DNA from: Prinia subflava
Taxonomy: Eukaryota > Chordata > Aves > Passeriformes > Cisticolidae
Length of the DNA stretch: 64,000 nt
NCBI RefSeq assembly: GCF_021018805.1
Contig: NC_086247.1
Span: forward strand, 91,062,140 to 91,126,139
Direction of reading: 5' to 3'
The translations under genes and the position numbers were made by a program. Position 1 is the stretch's first letter. Each line of letters begins with the position of its first letter. Shown in pieces: positions 32,928-46,775 of the stretch. The notes under the pieces are model-generated. The model was not told where the DNA came from and ran no database searches. It was given only the letters and a program-made list of their open reading frames with translations.

Positions 32928-35900
32928 CTCTGGAGAAATAGATAAGGTCCTTTAAAGCAGGTTCTTAGTTGGCAGCTTGGTGAAGGAGCCGTGGGAGTGT
33001 GTATTAAAGAAGCTGGAATAAACAACAAAACCAAAACATAAGGTCACAATTGAAGCAAATATGCCAGAGGGAACACTAGGAGCAGACGATGTTTATTGCT
33101 CAATGTAGTCTCAAGTCTAGGCAGTGTGAGAATGCAGTCCAGTGGAGCTCTCCTGAAGCTCAGAATGGAGAGGTGCACAGAGAGCAGGCCACAGAGGAGG
33201 CAGCATGTTTTTCTTTGAAAAGGGTCAATAATGATTGTGCAGTGGGCTGGAAAGATGTAGTCATATAAAAAGTGTCAATGCTAGCAGCAGGATACAATCT
33301 TTCACACATTTCTCTATTAAAAAAAAAAAAAGCATCAGACACTAGGCATTATTGTGAAACAGCAGGTCAGTCACCATTTCTTATTCAAACGAGTGCAGCT
33401 GAAAATGTCGGTGGGAAAACTTCCTAATTAGCCTCGTTAGGGTTTTTTGCTTTTAAGAGAAAAGTAGCAGAACTTCTGAACCTAGTTTCCTGTGGAAACA
33501 GCTTACACAATCAGTGTTTGTCCTGTACCTAATAATTTTTGTAACCCTCTGGCAAATCAGGTTTTGACTAAAGCTGAAAGAGTGATAGTGTTGGACATGA
33601 TTATATTTTCTTGAACATTTTGTGAAGTCTGGCAGCAGGATAAGGGATGGAGTCAAGTTACTGCCCTGACTGAAGAAAAGGCTCCCAGCCATTACGTGCT
33701 GGTCGCAGCCAGCTGGCCAGGCAGCACACACGTGCCGACAGTGAGGATATTTGTAGCTTTGAAACAGCCCCAGTTTGTTGCCTCTTGGCAGTGGCGGGGT
33801 GATTGGAGGCATGAGGAGAGCTGGGATTATTGTGGTGAAGAGAAAGAGATGTGGGACAAAGGACTCAAATCCGTAGGAAATCAGGCTTCGTTAGTTGTGC
33901 TGCTCAGGAACAACATGTTTGTCTAACAATAGCTTTCTGCCCAAGCACACACGTCAGAGCCAGATTAGATTTCTATTTGCATACCTCTTTACCTTTCTCA
34001 GGAATGCCTCTGGCATAAAACTCCTCAATTTCTCTTTCTTCCTTAAGGCATGGGGCTCTTGGAAAGTAACTGTAAAAGTTGCATCTTATTTCTTAATAGA
34101 TTTATTACTTTGTTTACTTAAAGTCAGATGAACTGGGTTTAATGACCACATCAAATGTTTGCTGCTTTTTTTTTTAATCCTCTTGGCTCTTCAGAAATAA
34201 CGTAACAGAGAGAGTGCAAATGAGCTGGGTGCAATTACATTTTGTGCACACACACTGAGAGCAGAACCTGAAGACAGCATTGTTGTGCAATGTAAACAAG
34301 GCATAAACTGATCCTGCTGAACCACAGTAGCCGGTGATCTGAGAGGGAAAGAATCCAATGGATTTCTGAAGCATAGGGATGAGCTTGTAGTACTGACAGG
34401 AAGAACAGGATTATTTTGTTTTCTTTAGAGCTGAACACGTTATATACTTACTTGTTGAAATAATAAACATGGAAAAAACAACCCACAAGAAAACTTTTAA
34501 CAGCCACGGTACAAAAGAATGCTGTAGTATCCAAGGGAATTTTTAATCCACAGGCAGAAGGAACAGGATCTCTGCTCTTCTTTCTGTCTTATGTAGTCTA
34601 AGTTCGGCATTATGCTCATTATAATGATATCAGTGTTTCTAAATTAAAGTGGCAATGCCTAGATTCCACAGGGATGTGTGTCACAGAAATGCATGTGCTA
34701 GTAATTAAAACAGAGTGTTCAAATATTGCTTCATATTCAGACAAGAACCTTTTTATGCAGTTGTGTAATGAAAAAAAATGGAATATAGAGCCAAACTGAG
34801 GACAGCATTAATACACTGCACAGCCACTGACATCATGTGAGACCTTGTGCACTACTGCTGCCACCAGCCACACTGAAAAGAAGGGTTTTCAAATGCTAGG
34901 TAGCACTTAAGAAAGATTTTATGGAACTCTGTTCAAACTCCAGCTCTATGTTCCCACTGCTAAGTAATCACTTAGAAAATTCACTCCAAAGAATAACTAG
35001 TCACCTAGAGAGCAAATGAGACACAACAACAATGAAACAGACTCTACTTAGTAGATCCTATCACTGGTCTACTCTCTATGCAGCCATCAGTATTGTGCCT
35101 TTTCAGGGCCAAGTATTTGGCACTTCGGGGGGAGCAGAAAAAAAGGCACAAAGAGGCAACTGGGCTGTGCTGCACTTGGTGGATAGTCCTTCCTGATCCC
35201 CCCATGGACAACGGGGCTGTGAAAAGAAATACAGAGCAATTACCCTAATCAGAGTCTAAGACTCTCAAATGCGATTAATGATCAAACAGTTTTCCAACGT
35301 TTTGGAAAATCCTGTCTTGGTGTTATTTGCCTTGAGTTCCTCCCACCGCAATAAGCTGTGTAAGTTGACAAAATGCAAATTCAAAAAGCACTACCTTTTT
35401 TGTCCCAGGGGTGCTATAGCTTCATTATACCAAACCTACTCTTTAGTAGCTGACCTAATTTCTTCTGTTGTTATCATTTTAGAAGGAAGTTTTTACAGGC
35501 TCTTTGTACATGATATGGATTAGTACTCAAAGGTATCTTGGCCAAAAAAAGAGGATGAAACCCAGTCTTTTGTTCCCAGTACATTGTTGGTTTCATTCAG
35601 TCAGGTGTGTCTCATGGAGGAACAGAGGAGTCACATTGAAGGCTTGCTGATTTTGCTCCTATCTTGCCTTTATGTGTTCTGAGGCTAAAATAAGCTTGTG
35701 TTGCACATGTAGGGTGGCCAAAGAATTAGCTCCCCTCATCAGCTGAACTGCCAAGGAGTTTTACACTGGGTTGAACCTAATGAATTGGCACTTCACAATC
35801 TAGCAGCTCAGATCAGCTTTCAAAACAAACACCTCAAATATGCCATTAAAAGGCTAAAATACACCCACTGGGCAAGGTCTCCAACCCAGTAATGTGGTGC

Positions 35901-37499
35901 ATGAGTCTTAGGCTGAGTCAGGGGGATCCTGTGAAAGGCAACACTTCCCTCAGAGCAGTAGTGAAGGGGATGAGGTTTGTCTCATACAATTTTTGCAGTA
36001 ACTTGTTATAGTCTGTTGATGTTTGCTCAGTCACACCTGGTCAAACAGGTTTGCATTGTCTCCTGCCTCATCATCTGTTTCTTTTCTTTCTTTTTTTCTT
36101 TCTATTTTGATTTTTTTTCCTGTGGTTTGGGTTGGTTTGGGTTTTCTTTAAACTTTTTTTAACAGTTGTGCTAGAATTGTTACCAGAAAATGTCAACGTG
36201 ATAAAAATAGAGTGGGCTTCAGAGGCCTGTCCTGAGTGCAGACTTAACTGCCTGAGATGACTTGCTTATGATATATGTTCCTTTAAGTAATTAATACATA
36301 TGACTGAGTGCAGAGCAGAGCTTTAGAGTTTTCCCAGCCCTCTCCTATGTGGTTCAAGTAACTACATTTTTCTACCATGGCACATGCCTAGTGAGAAATC
36401 AGACAGTGGTTTTTCCATAGCACGAGCTGAAAACTTTCCCCTTGTTCACAAGGGGAGAAAGGCTGACTTGCAGCAATTTTTAATCCAGGAATAAAAACTC
36501 TGTGGAGATGATCTCTCTTGAAAAGCCGTAACAGCAGGGCTAATTTAGAGTAAAGCATTTTTGGACCAAATAAGTGGCACACTAGGGAGAGTAGGAGGTC
36601 TGGAATGAGGCTGCAGAAAGTGTGGATGAGTAACCTAGGTTATTGTACTAATGAGATTATGTTTTGCTTTGAGATCTACTGTAGAGAGAGCTTGAGTCAT
36701 TTTGTCTTGGCCTATGTCATGAGGAGGGGGAAGCTAAGATTTAATGACCAAAATAGCTGTATTGCTGACAGGCAGTATCTCGGTTCCCTGGGCACCCCCT
36801 CACAGCTGTCCAGGAGAGTTACAGGGAACTTTTCCTTTTAGTCTTCTCTATGCCACCAGTCACTGTTCTCTCACCAAGACTCTCCAAGACCTCCATTACC
36901 TTCCGGCACACCCTCCAGGCTTTTTGGTGTCTCCTCTGATGCCTGGTGAGATTGCTTTTCCCCAGAACCCAGTCTGGGAAGTGTCTGACAGCAAGGACCC
37001 CCTGCCTCCCACCCCACTTTTTCTGGACTGGGTCTTCCTTTCCCACAGCTGGGGCCTCCCCAAGGCCCCTGGTACAGGGGAGCCTCTCTGCACTGCTGGG
37101 AGCCCCCCTCTCCAGGGAGCACAGCTTTCCTTTCCCTGCAGGCATTGCAATGCTATTGGTCCCTGCTGAGCTGGTGTTTGATTTCCCTGTTTTATCTCTG
37201 AGCACCAAACAGAGCATTTCATATCTACAAAAATGGGTATATTATATATCCTGTTACAGTGATATAGCATAGACTGGTGTAAGTCCCTTTTTCCACAGCT
37301 TATCAGACTCTTTCAGAGGGAATTAATTTATTGTGTTTTAATTATATTGATGTAGTTGCAGCAGTACACAGTTTTCCCTCTAAAAATAGGATGAGAAAAA
37401 TACCTAGGTAAGGGAAATTTTGCTGATCAGTTTTAGAAAAACCTTCACCTGCCTAACTTCTGTTTCAGGAATCCTGTGATTTTCTGTATGCATTGATGC

Positions 37500-37990
37500 T
37501 AACTTCCTTCTCCAAGTGACAGAGGGGCCACCAAGGAGAGGTGCCATTCTGGATCTTGTTCTCACCAACGAGGATGGTCTGGTGTGGGATGTGAAGCTCA
37601 AGGGCTGCAGTGACCACTGAATGGTGATGTTCAAGATCCCTGGGTCAGGAAGCAGGGAGCACAGCAAGCTCACTGCCCTGGAATTCAGGAGAGCAGACTT
37701 GGGCCTTTTCAGGGATCTGCTCAGTACAGTACCATGGGATAAAGCTCTGGAGGGAAGAGGGGCCCAAGAAAGCTGGTTAATATTCAAGGATCACTTCCTG
37801 CAACCTCAGGAGTGATCCAGCTCAAAAGAGAGGAAGTCCAAGAAAGAGGAAGTCAGGAAAAAATGCCAGGAAGCCTGAACTGATGAAAAACTTGGTCTAG
37901 TAGAAGGTGTCCCTGCCCATTGAGTGTGGTTGGAACTCAATATTCAAGGTTTCTTCCAACCCAAACCATTCCATGACCTAGTTCTATGCA
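37500..37990 (+). mobile_element. CR1 LINE, ORF2 fragment joined to a 3' end
   Basis: The first part (to about 37880) encodes decayed CR1 ORF2 endonuclease-side text such as GAILDLVLTNEDGL, LEFRRADLGLFRDLLS, VPWDKALEGRGAQESWL and IFKDHFLQ, with an internal stop. From about 37885 the sequence passes directly to the CR1 3' end (TTGGTCTAGTAGAAGGTGTC, then TTTCTTCCAACCCAAACC). The reverse transcriptase region is missing, so the copy carries a large internal deletion or is two insertions. Confidence 0.88.
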
Positions 37991-38399
37991 TGACTAAAGT
38001 AGCTGCATGATTATATTTCCGTAACTCCAGCCCTCTCCACTGCTCCCCTTCCCTTGGTATCTCCAGTCTGCCATCATTCAGGCTTTGGGCTCCCCCAGCA
38101 CAAAGTGCAGTGCCCAAGGTGATGTTCATTCACAGATGTGTTCTGTATGGAAACATTGTCCTGCTTGCTTGTTCTGTCAGAATTCAGGTGTAATATTGAT
38201 TTAGAATTTTGAAGGAGAGAGAACTCAGCTTCAAGTGTATCCAAACTTGTGTTTAGTCTTACTTATTGCTTTTAGTATTAGGCAGAACTGTCAGTAGAGT
38301 TTCTGTGTGACTGGTTATACCCCCAAAATATAAGCTTGCTAAATGGTTTATAGTAGTGGTGGAAGAGCTGCATCTACAGAGTGTCAGGATCTGGGGCTC

Positions 38400-38463
38400 A
38401 TAAATTGCAAAATTACTTTGTTTAGTTCCCTTCCAACTCAAACTATTCCATGAGTCTGTGGAC
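38400..38463 (+). mobile_element. CR1 LINE, short 3'-terminal fragment
   Basis: The run TTCCCTTCCAACTCAAACTA followed by TTCCATGAGTCTGTGG matches the CR1 3' terminus. Only about 60 bases are recognisable. Confidence 0.6.
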
Positions 38464-39009
38464 ATTAACAGAATTAAGCACTGTGCAGAGGATGAAGCCC
38501 TAAATTAGAAAGCGCTAGGCAGAAATTCAAACAGACTGTGGAATGGCTGGACTGGGCAAAAAAGCTGTTAGCCTTGTAAGTTCATTCTCATTCATTTTCT
38601 CCCTTTCTCAGTGCAGTGAAACCACGTTTTCAATCCCCCATGTCATACTTTAAAATATTTTAATGTTTATGTCAGTGCACTCCAGGCAGTTAATAGATTC
38701 TTTGATATATTTGTGATTGCTTGACTTTCATCAATTTACATTTATTTGTTCATGGTACATTTTAATCCTTCAGTGGAGGGAAGTAAAAATCAACAACCAC
38801 TAAAACCATTTATATCCATTTAATCAAATTGTTCTTTAATCAATATTGGGCATTTTTTCTTTCTTTTAGACTGCTAAAAAACCCCAAGTTTCCTAGCTAG
38901 TTTCTTCAAGTTTACCTGAAAGAGACAGGGTGGAAAGGGAAGATATATTGCCCAAGTTTGGTATTTGTATTATAGCTATTCAGGTGGAATGAAAATTAGT
39001 ATTTAAAAA

Positions 39010-40345
39010 GGAGTGGTAACAGATTTTTCAAGGATTAGTGGTTATATCACAGATAAAGCAGAAAAAGACACACATGGCATGATAAGAAGTAGAAGTGGTC
39101 AGAAGTGAGTGTGATTGTGAAGGAGGAAGAAAATTTAAAGTTGAATGATGGTAAAAGAGAGAGTCAGGGAAGAGCCTTAAACCAATGAGAAAATGGGCAA
39201 GAATAAGTGTACCAGCTTTTGTTTGTGATAGGGATGAAGGGGCTATTAAGGATGTCTCCCATAAAGAGAAGGGGGAAAGAAAAGTCAGGGAACACACTCT
39301 TCTTTTTGAGAGAAAATGTTGCAAAACCTGGACATGGTCTGTCTGCCTTGAGGTAGGACTGACTTCAATTAGTTCAAGCAACAGGTGAGGACAAAAGGAA
39401 GAACAATGCTTATGAAGAGACTGGAGGAATTGGATTAGCACTTCAGGGGGCTTCTTGGAAGTTCAGCAGCAGACATATGGAAGTTGAATTGGCAAAGACA
39501 CTTCCCCAAGAAGACATAATGGCTAAAATGTAGGACTGGATGGATGGAGACACCAAGATAAACCACGTCACTGGTGCCAATGTGACTGGGTACTGATACA
39601 CCAGGAAAGGCAGAAGAGTAAAAGCCTGATGAGATTTCCATGGCAAATGGGAATGGAAAAGGAAGCCTCAGCTGTCAAAAGGTAGAAGCAAAGATGGAGT
39701 TGTGAGAGCCAAGGAGAGCAAGTGTTGAGTGGAAAAAGAAAGTTGGCAGAGAGGTGACAGAAGTTAGAGATAGGGATCAGTGAAGATATAAAAAAACCAA
39801 CATCATTTAAGGAGGCAGAAGTCATGACAGTGATTTCAGTAGTGTAATGAGAGAAGATAGCAGAATGTCAGAATGCAAGACAGAGTAGAAAAGAAGCTTG
39901 GAAGTACTCTGTGTGTCTGAGTTGTGGTTTTAGTTTTGGTGAGATTTGAACCAAGGAAAGGAGGGGATGTTGTGATTATTGAGAATAAGTGTGCACACTG
40001 CAGGAAGGTTAGTGAATGCTCTGAACGACAGAGGGAACAAGACAGAGAAGGGTTACGAGCATATGAAAGAGAGGTGGTGTGAGTATTAGTATCTTCAGGA
40101 ATTGGTTTATGCAGTCTTGCACTGTGAAGAGAACTCAGAGGAGAAAGCTTGCCAGCACAGGTGGGGAAGATCTTTTCAGAGACTTTTTCTTCCTCTATCT
40201 GAAACTTGATGAATGTACATGGATCCTTTAGCATCAAGGCTTTTGACAAACCAGCTTTTTTTTGGCTTTTCAGACAAACCAGCAAGATGGAAAGGAATAA
40301 TTAACCATAAGGAGAGATAGTTAAGGGAATGGAGAGAATTTGGAG
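39010..40345. other. Strand-asymmetric purine-rich block of unknown origin
   Basis: For about 1.3 kb the plus strand is strongly enriched in A and G, with motifs such as GGAGGAAGAAAA, AGAGAAGGGGGAAAGAAAAG and GAGAGCCAAGGAGAGCAAG. It is not a simple repeat. Consecutive frames of 68-149 codons fill the minus strand, but they are Ser/Leu/Pro-rich as any pyrimidine-rich strand would give, and none looks like a known protein. A decayed transposon or a transcribed noncoding locus are both possible. Confidence 0.4.
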
Positions 40346-43300
40346 AGAATGGAGAATTTGGTTGAGAAATATGGAACTATCTAATTAGCATAACTGGCAT
40401 CCATGATCTACCATTTCCTACAGCATCACCATTTCCCAATATCCACTGTACTGAAAGTTTCTGTAATGACAAGTGGGAATCAGGTCACTTGGAAGACCAG
40501 CAGCTGTACCTGCTGGTTTCTAAGGTTATCCCTGTCTCTCTTATGTTAAAGATGAGAAGCAGGAAAAGAAAAACCAGTTTTCAAAGTCGGGGTCAGCAGG
40601 GATGAGCACACCATTTGCATTTTACTTTATTAATGTGGGCTAGCTCAGCATGCAAGGTCTAAAATACTGATAAAAGATTCTGTAACCAAAAAACTATGTT
40701 GCAAAAAAAGTAGTGACTGCAAATCATTTTTACCCCTAATGTAAATGATGCACTGTTGGCAGGGGGACATTGGGAGGATGTCATATTTAATTTCACTCAG
40801 GAAATGCAGATGTAGAGTGGACAAAAAAGGCTCCTGATATTCCACCAATAAAACATTTTGTGAAAAAAAGAGGTTCAGCTAGGTCCCATGGTTGTCACAC
40901 AGTCCTGCTCCTTGGTGGTGCCTGCTGTATTGGGTCTACATGTTCTCCCTCTGTTTTTAATCTGACCAGCTCACAGAGCTGGCTCTATCCTTGGTTTCTG
41001 GCACAGAAGCTCCTGTTAGTCCTCTGTAGAAAGTGAAACCTTTTACAGCTTGGATCCTATAATCTCCCAAAATGTAATTACTCTTCCCTCTACCCCACAC
41101 ATCCCACTAGCTCAAGCACAGGGCTTTGTCCCTCCCTTCCTATAAAGTAGCAGGGAGTTACTGAGTACAGAGTATCTCTTCATGGCCCTATGGTTGTGGA
41201 AGCCACTGGGCACATGCATTTGAGGGGTGGTAGCACTGAACATGCCTTACTGAGGCAGCTCAAGGAATGCACAGATATGTGCAAAATAATCAGTAGCGGT
41301 GTGGTTTTCCTTGCCTGAGGCTTCTCAGCTTTCTTAGGGATGGGATCAGAGACTCGGAGGCCTTCTGCTCTCCTCCAAATCATAGGAAACTTACTCTTTA
41401 ACTGGAGCTGGATCTCACAGCTAAACCAAGGTGCTATGAAAGGAGAGTTGTCTGTTCTGTTCTGCTCAAGCTTTCTGTGCCTGCCAGAGCACCCCCAGCC
41501 GGTCAGGCCCACAGTGGGATTAGACAGCTCATCTCACCTGATCCAATAATTACTTGCTGCCAAAAGGGGTGAGCCCACTCCACCTCCTCCCCAGCCCTGT
41601 ACCCCAGCAGCTTCCCTTCCTGTGGCACTGGAGCTCATCTAGCCTCACAACAAGGATTTCAAGGGACCTGATCCAGTAGAAAACTAACAGTGACACAGAG
41701 GATGAGCAGTATTTTTGGTGGATTGGCTAGAGGAACCATCTCACCAGAGGATCACATTAGCACAACCTGTGAGAGGCAGGACTGCCCCGTGTGGTGTCAG
41801 AGAGCTGTCAGAGAGGCTTGGCTGTAGCATCACAACATAGGCCACAGCACTGAAGAATCCATGCTTAATGCTATTGCATGCTCTGCATCCAAGAAAATTC
41901 TTCCATTCTTCTCTCCTGGACATCAGGTAAACTGGGCAAAACTGATTCATCCTTCTGGCATCTGACTTTCCAGAGATGGTCCTATTTTGAATGGGAGCAA
42001 TTGACTTTCACTAAATCTCTGTTTTCTCATCTCTGGAAGGTGTGTGACCTGGGTCTGACAGCTGAGCTCCACATCCACCAGTACAGTCAGCAATTCATCG
42101 ATTTCCTACCTTAAATCAGAATACAAAAATTTACACACAGGCACAGTGGCCAGACTGTCACAGACAGACATGATGAAGAGTCTACACACTGACCCAGAGG
42201 ATGTGTTAATTTGTTCCTGATTATACTGGCTCTGGTACCAGAACAGGGATAAACAGGTACTGAATTGAGATGAACTTATGTCTGTTTTTTATTGAACTGA
42301 TGAGCGTTTCAGTTTCCAGCACCATTATAAAAATTAAAATATACAAAATTTGCCATGTGTTGTATTTTGATTAATTGATGTTTAAAAAAAGAAAAATCAA
42401 GGGTTTTAACCCTTTGAACGAATTTCCCTTATTCTTGTCACTCTCTACTCTGGCTTGCAGTGACACTACATTGATTTATTTTTTTCTAGGTGTCTTCCTT
42501 TTTCTTTTCCTTCATGCTTTATCTGTTGGCACAGAGCTAAGCCCAAATTTCATTGTTGTGTATCCAGGGCTAAACAGCCAACTTACTGTCTTTTAACTGT
42601 TAATTTTTAATTCTGTGGAACTTGGCTCTGTAATCTCAGACAAGAAAAGTTAGAAGTATTGCACACTCTAGTCTTTTGCAATGTCTCATCCATGAACATA
42701 ATCATTTTACTTGGATACAACAGAGATCTAGGATAGAAAACCTGAAAGAATATTTGTGAAATGAGAATTACATCTTTAGTTATGGTAATTAAAAGCACAT
42801 TTGTCAAACTAAAGGTGTTCTGTTGTGTTGGCTTATACAATAATGCTACAATACCTGTACAATACAACACACTACTTTTGTATCCTTTGATTTGTTTTTG
42901 TCTACACTTTAAATAGTATAACAAAATCTTCTGGGTAAATAAATGTGCATACAGAAACCTTACATCATTACATAGCCTTCTAGACGTAGCACTGTATGTT
43001 CGTTTGGAAAGAGAAATAGACAACTATTCTCTAACGTCAGTACGTCAGTTCAACACCTTTTAACTCTGTTTATTTACCTGGAGAGAGACTTCTACAGAAA
43101 AGATCCTCCTCCTCTCCAAGGAAGTTATGCCATCACTGTGTTCCACAGGAAACCTTGGGTCATGGGGCCTTAGCAGCATGGCAAAGTGGATGTGTTTCAG
43201 ACCAACACAGAAATTTGCTCAGTGACTAATTTTATGTGACCAAATGTGTGGGGTTTTTTTCACAGGATGACTGGAATGTTTAAATAGTGGTCTGCAGAGG

Positions 43301-43539
43301 CACTGCTGCACACCTCGCTGCCTGTGGCCACCTCAGCAGGTGCTGGGTGACTTAGAGTAACTTCTACTCTGTGGCTTGTGGCAGCTCAGACAGCTTTGAA
43401 TGAATCACAAGAATTAGCAACAAACCTCATCACGTGGGCAACCTGCAGCACAGGAGCTGTCAGAGCAATGCAGTCACCAAGGAAGCTGCTGTGATCCCTG
43501 GATGCAGAACACCTTCCATGGGAGTAGAGATGTGATATT

Positions 43540-43770
43540 GCCCTAACAGTAAGGGAATAGTGTGTCCTGTTCTGGTGCCCACACTTGGGAAAAATTATGT
43601 TGACAATATAGGCTTCACAAAGGAGTAATAGGAGTTATGTGATAGCTAAGCAAAGCTGATTTATGGCAAAAGACTTACAATCACTCTTTTTATTTTATTG
43701 AAAAGGAGACTAAGAGGAAACATGGTGATGGACAGCAGGTTGTGCAGGTTCTCAACTGCAAGGGGCTCTG
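43540..43770 (+). mobile_element. Possible ancient CR1-like remnant
   Basis: GTCCTGTTCTGGTGCCCACA, GGCTTCACAAAGGAG and GGAGACTAAGAGGAAACATG resemble the order of motifs in old CR1/L3 3' regions, but divergence is too high for certainty. Confidence 0.35.
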
Positions 43771-46577
43771 TCATTGTCTACAGGCAAAAAACATAGCCAC
43801 ATCCCATGGCAGGTGAAAGGTAGTAATAAAGTAGGTAGAGTAGTTCAGGGTAAAGATCAATTATCTTCATCACAGTATTGTGCTTGGATCATATTCTGGC
43901 TTAAGAGCCCCAGAAGCCCTTTTAATTATGATGGCAAAGGTGTCAGGAAATGTGTGCATGAATAATTGAGATGATACACTGTGTAAATAGGGCCAAATGA
44001 AACTTCCTTCCACAGAACTTGAAAGTGCTCACTGGGACGACTGCACTTGAATAGCTCTTAAGGGAGGATTGTGCAAATCACGGACTTTTGCTGCTATGGG
44101 CAGTTCCAGGAGACATGTTTATGGCCTTCCCAAAAGCATGATTGTCTTCTGTTCCTTCCTGTGCCATCTCTGCCATGTTAGCCTGTAAAGCAGTAAGCAT
44201 CCTCAAATTCCTGCTCGGTGCCGGTCATTTGTGTATTCAGACAAAAATGCTCCTGTGCTTCTCTCCCATTAAAATCACTGAGTCTTCAGGCTGTCAAAAG
44301 ATAAACATAGAGTTCAGGCTTTTTGAATGCAGCAGGTAGCCTACTGAACACGTCTAGGTGAAGAGATGGTGGGGATCTTTAATTTCTTTGATTTCACACC
44401 AATTTATTTCATGTTGTCTATCTAGATGCTAAGTGCTTTCAAGTGCAAATTGTCATTTCTATGGATGCAATGTTTAGCACAGCTGAAGCCTGTCTTGACT
44501 GGGGGTTCTAGATTCAACCTGAAGGCAGATAATAGAAATTTATAATAAGACTTCAATTAATGCCTAGTCTCCCGTGCTGTATAGTTTGCCATCAGTGCTG
44601 CTTTTTTACTGTGACCATTTACAGAAGTTAGTCTCTTTCCACGAGGATTCAGAAAATGCTGTGGTAGAAGGATTTTGTGCTTTGTCTTGTCAAAAATATT
44701 TCCAGAAGTGGACTGTCTCTTTTACATGATCATGTGCTCAAAGAAGAGCAGAAGAAATCAGCATTTGCTAATCAACAACTAATCTGAATCTAGGTAAGGA
44801 CTGAAATGAAAATTTAAAATAAAAACAACTTTTAGGTTATGTGAGCATTCGGCAGATCCTTGGGTGCCTGCCCTCAGCTCTCAGTACACAGCATTAGTTG
44901 CTGTCAGGTCCTGGTTGAAATTCAAATCAGTTTCACCACTGTTGTTGTCTCTTCTAATTGACTGTGTCCATACACTTAGCTGGTGGGAGAGACAGAGGAG
45001 CAAAGCATGCAGAAAGGACCAAATGTTTTCCAACACATGCTAGGCTATTCAGCAAAATGTTATGGGTGCAGGGGCCTGACACTGGACAAGGATTGGGATT
45101 CCCGGTGTCCTGCCACGGAGCACTCTGTCAGAGAGCAGAGATGTCTCTTTTTGTTAGTGTTACAAGCATGAGGACCAGCCAGCAGCTGAAAACCACAGTT
45201 CAGCTGGCAATGAGTGCTGAGCAGCAGCACAAGCACGTGGGAAAACTCTGGCTGACTCATCCATAATTCACCTGGCGTGCAAGGAACATGTGGCTGGAGC
45301 AGGACCCCTGGTGCTCCTGCAGGGGAGAGGTCTGCTACCTCTGCACTGTGTGGGCAGCAACCAAGCCTCTCTCACCCAGGTAATGCCTCAGTCCCCAGGA
45401 GAGGGGCTGGTCTCTCTCCTGCAGCACAGGGCCAGGAGTGCAGCCCTGGGATGCTGCATGAGGATGCTACTGTGGGGAAGAGTCAGTGAGAGAGCTGGCC
45501 CCACGCCCTGGGATAACATGTGCAATGATTTGAGGAGTCCATCCCAGCCAGTTCACTCTTCAGACCTTCACAGCTCTGTGTGTGTGATGTAAAATCTGCT
45601 TTGAGAGACTCAGCTCTTGGCCTACAACCTCCTGCTGGGCTGGGTTTCCAAGTGCTCCTGGCAATGGGCTGGCCAGGTATTATTAAACCTTAATGATCTG
45701 TTCACACGGAACCCAAAGGGTAGGCAGCTGCAACCCAGGGCAAAGTAGTTTTTAAACCTGACCTTCAGCTTGGCGGCAGCTCAGCAACTTATTCCATATT
45801 GAGGGATTGCAGTCAGATAATGAGGTTATTCTGAAAGTATGACTGGCTGAAAGAGACAATTAGAAAGTCTTGAGGGCTGTTTGAAAGAAAAACAGAAGAA
45901 ACAGGATGAATATCAGAGACTGATTTGCAGTTCTGTGCAGTAGTCTAAACTCAGAGGAGTTTGCAAGATAATCTTATGGAAAAGAATGATAATAAATACA
46001 AGGAAAAAATGGAAGAACGTGAGAGACAAATGAAAGGAGATGTTAATTGTTTTAGCTCCATCCATGCATTCCTTCTACTGCCAAGGGCTGAAGAAGGTAA
46101 CTCCTCCAGGACTTACTGCTTCCACTAATTTTCTGAAGGGATGAATGAAGTTGAGAGTTCTCAAAATACCAGAGCTACAAAATAAGTTGGTGGGAAATCT
46201 TTCAAACATTAGTCCTGGGACAGTGTGGTCATCCACACAGCCTGGGCAGAGCAAAGAGCTGGAGTGCATGTGTACACAGTAATTCCCAGTACAAGGGCCT
46301 CAGGATGTCAGCTGGGTTGCAGATGCCCCAAGGCACCCATGGATCAGGAGGGCTCTATGCCATAATTCTTGCTGCAGTGGATAACTTCCAGCTGAATGCT
46401 TTATCACCAAGAGCATGGAAAAACCTCATGAAACAGAATTCAGAACTCACTAGATTGTACACACCATTCAAACACTTCAGTTACATACAGAATCTGCAAA
46501 TGTATATCTAGATTACTTCCAGAAACTGTGGATCATTTCAGGCAACTATCTTTCCAGTCACTTTTGCTACCCTTGAT

Positions 46578-46775
46578 CAGAGAGAAGAGAAGAGAAGAGA
46601 AGAGAAGAGAAGAGAAGAGAAGAGAAGAGAAGAGAAGAGAAGAGAAGAGAAGAGAAGAGAAGAGAAGAGAAGAGAAGAGAAGAGAAGAGAAGAGAAGAGA
46701 AGAGAAGAGAAGAGAAGAGAAGAGAAGAGAAGAGAAGAGAAGAGAAGAGAAGAGAAGAGAAGAGAAGAGAAGAGA
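46578..46775. repeat. (GAGAA)n microsatellite, about 39 copies
   Basis: A nearly perfect pentanucleotide array of about 197 bases, pure purine on the plus strand. Open frames on both strands across it are artefacts of the repeat. Confidence 0.97.

Larger units (their letters stand above)
29342..37499. other. Intergenic DNA, no gene recognised
   Basis: About 8 kb of unique-looking sequence with simple repeats: a 9 bp tandem array near 32030-32070, a T-rich tract at 32867-32927 and an A run at 33317-33331. Longer frames near 32167-32805 and 36744-37272 show no domain, splice or codon-bias support. A moderately GC-rich patch at 36780-37180 is not CpG-rich and was not assigned. Confidence 0.55.
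38464..46577. other. Intergenic DNA, no gene recognised
   Basis: Contains the purine-rich block at about 39010-40345, described separately, and a possible ancient CR1 remnant near 43540-43770. The remaining sequence shows no gene, RNA or familiar repeat. Confidence 0.55.

Noticed and set aside
36744..37272. Several overlapping frames in a moderately GC-rich patch
   Set aside because: The frames conflict with each other, lack domains and have no convincing splice partners. The patch is not CpG-rich.
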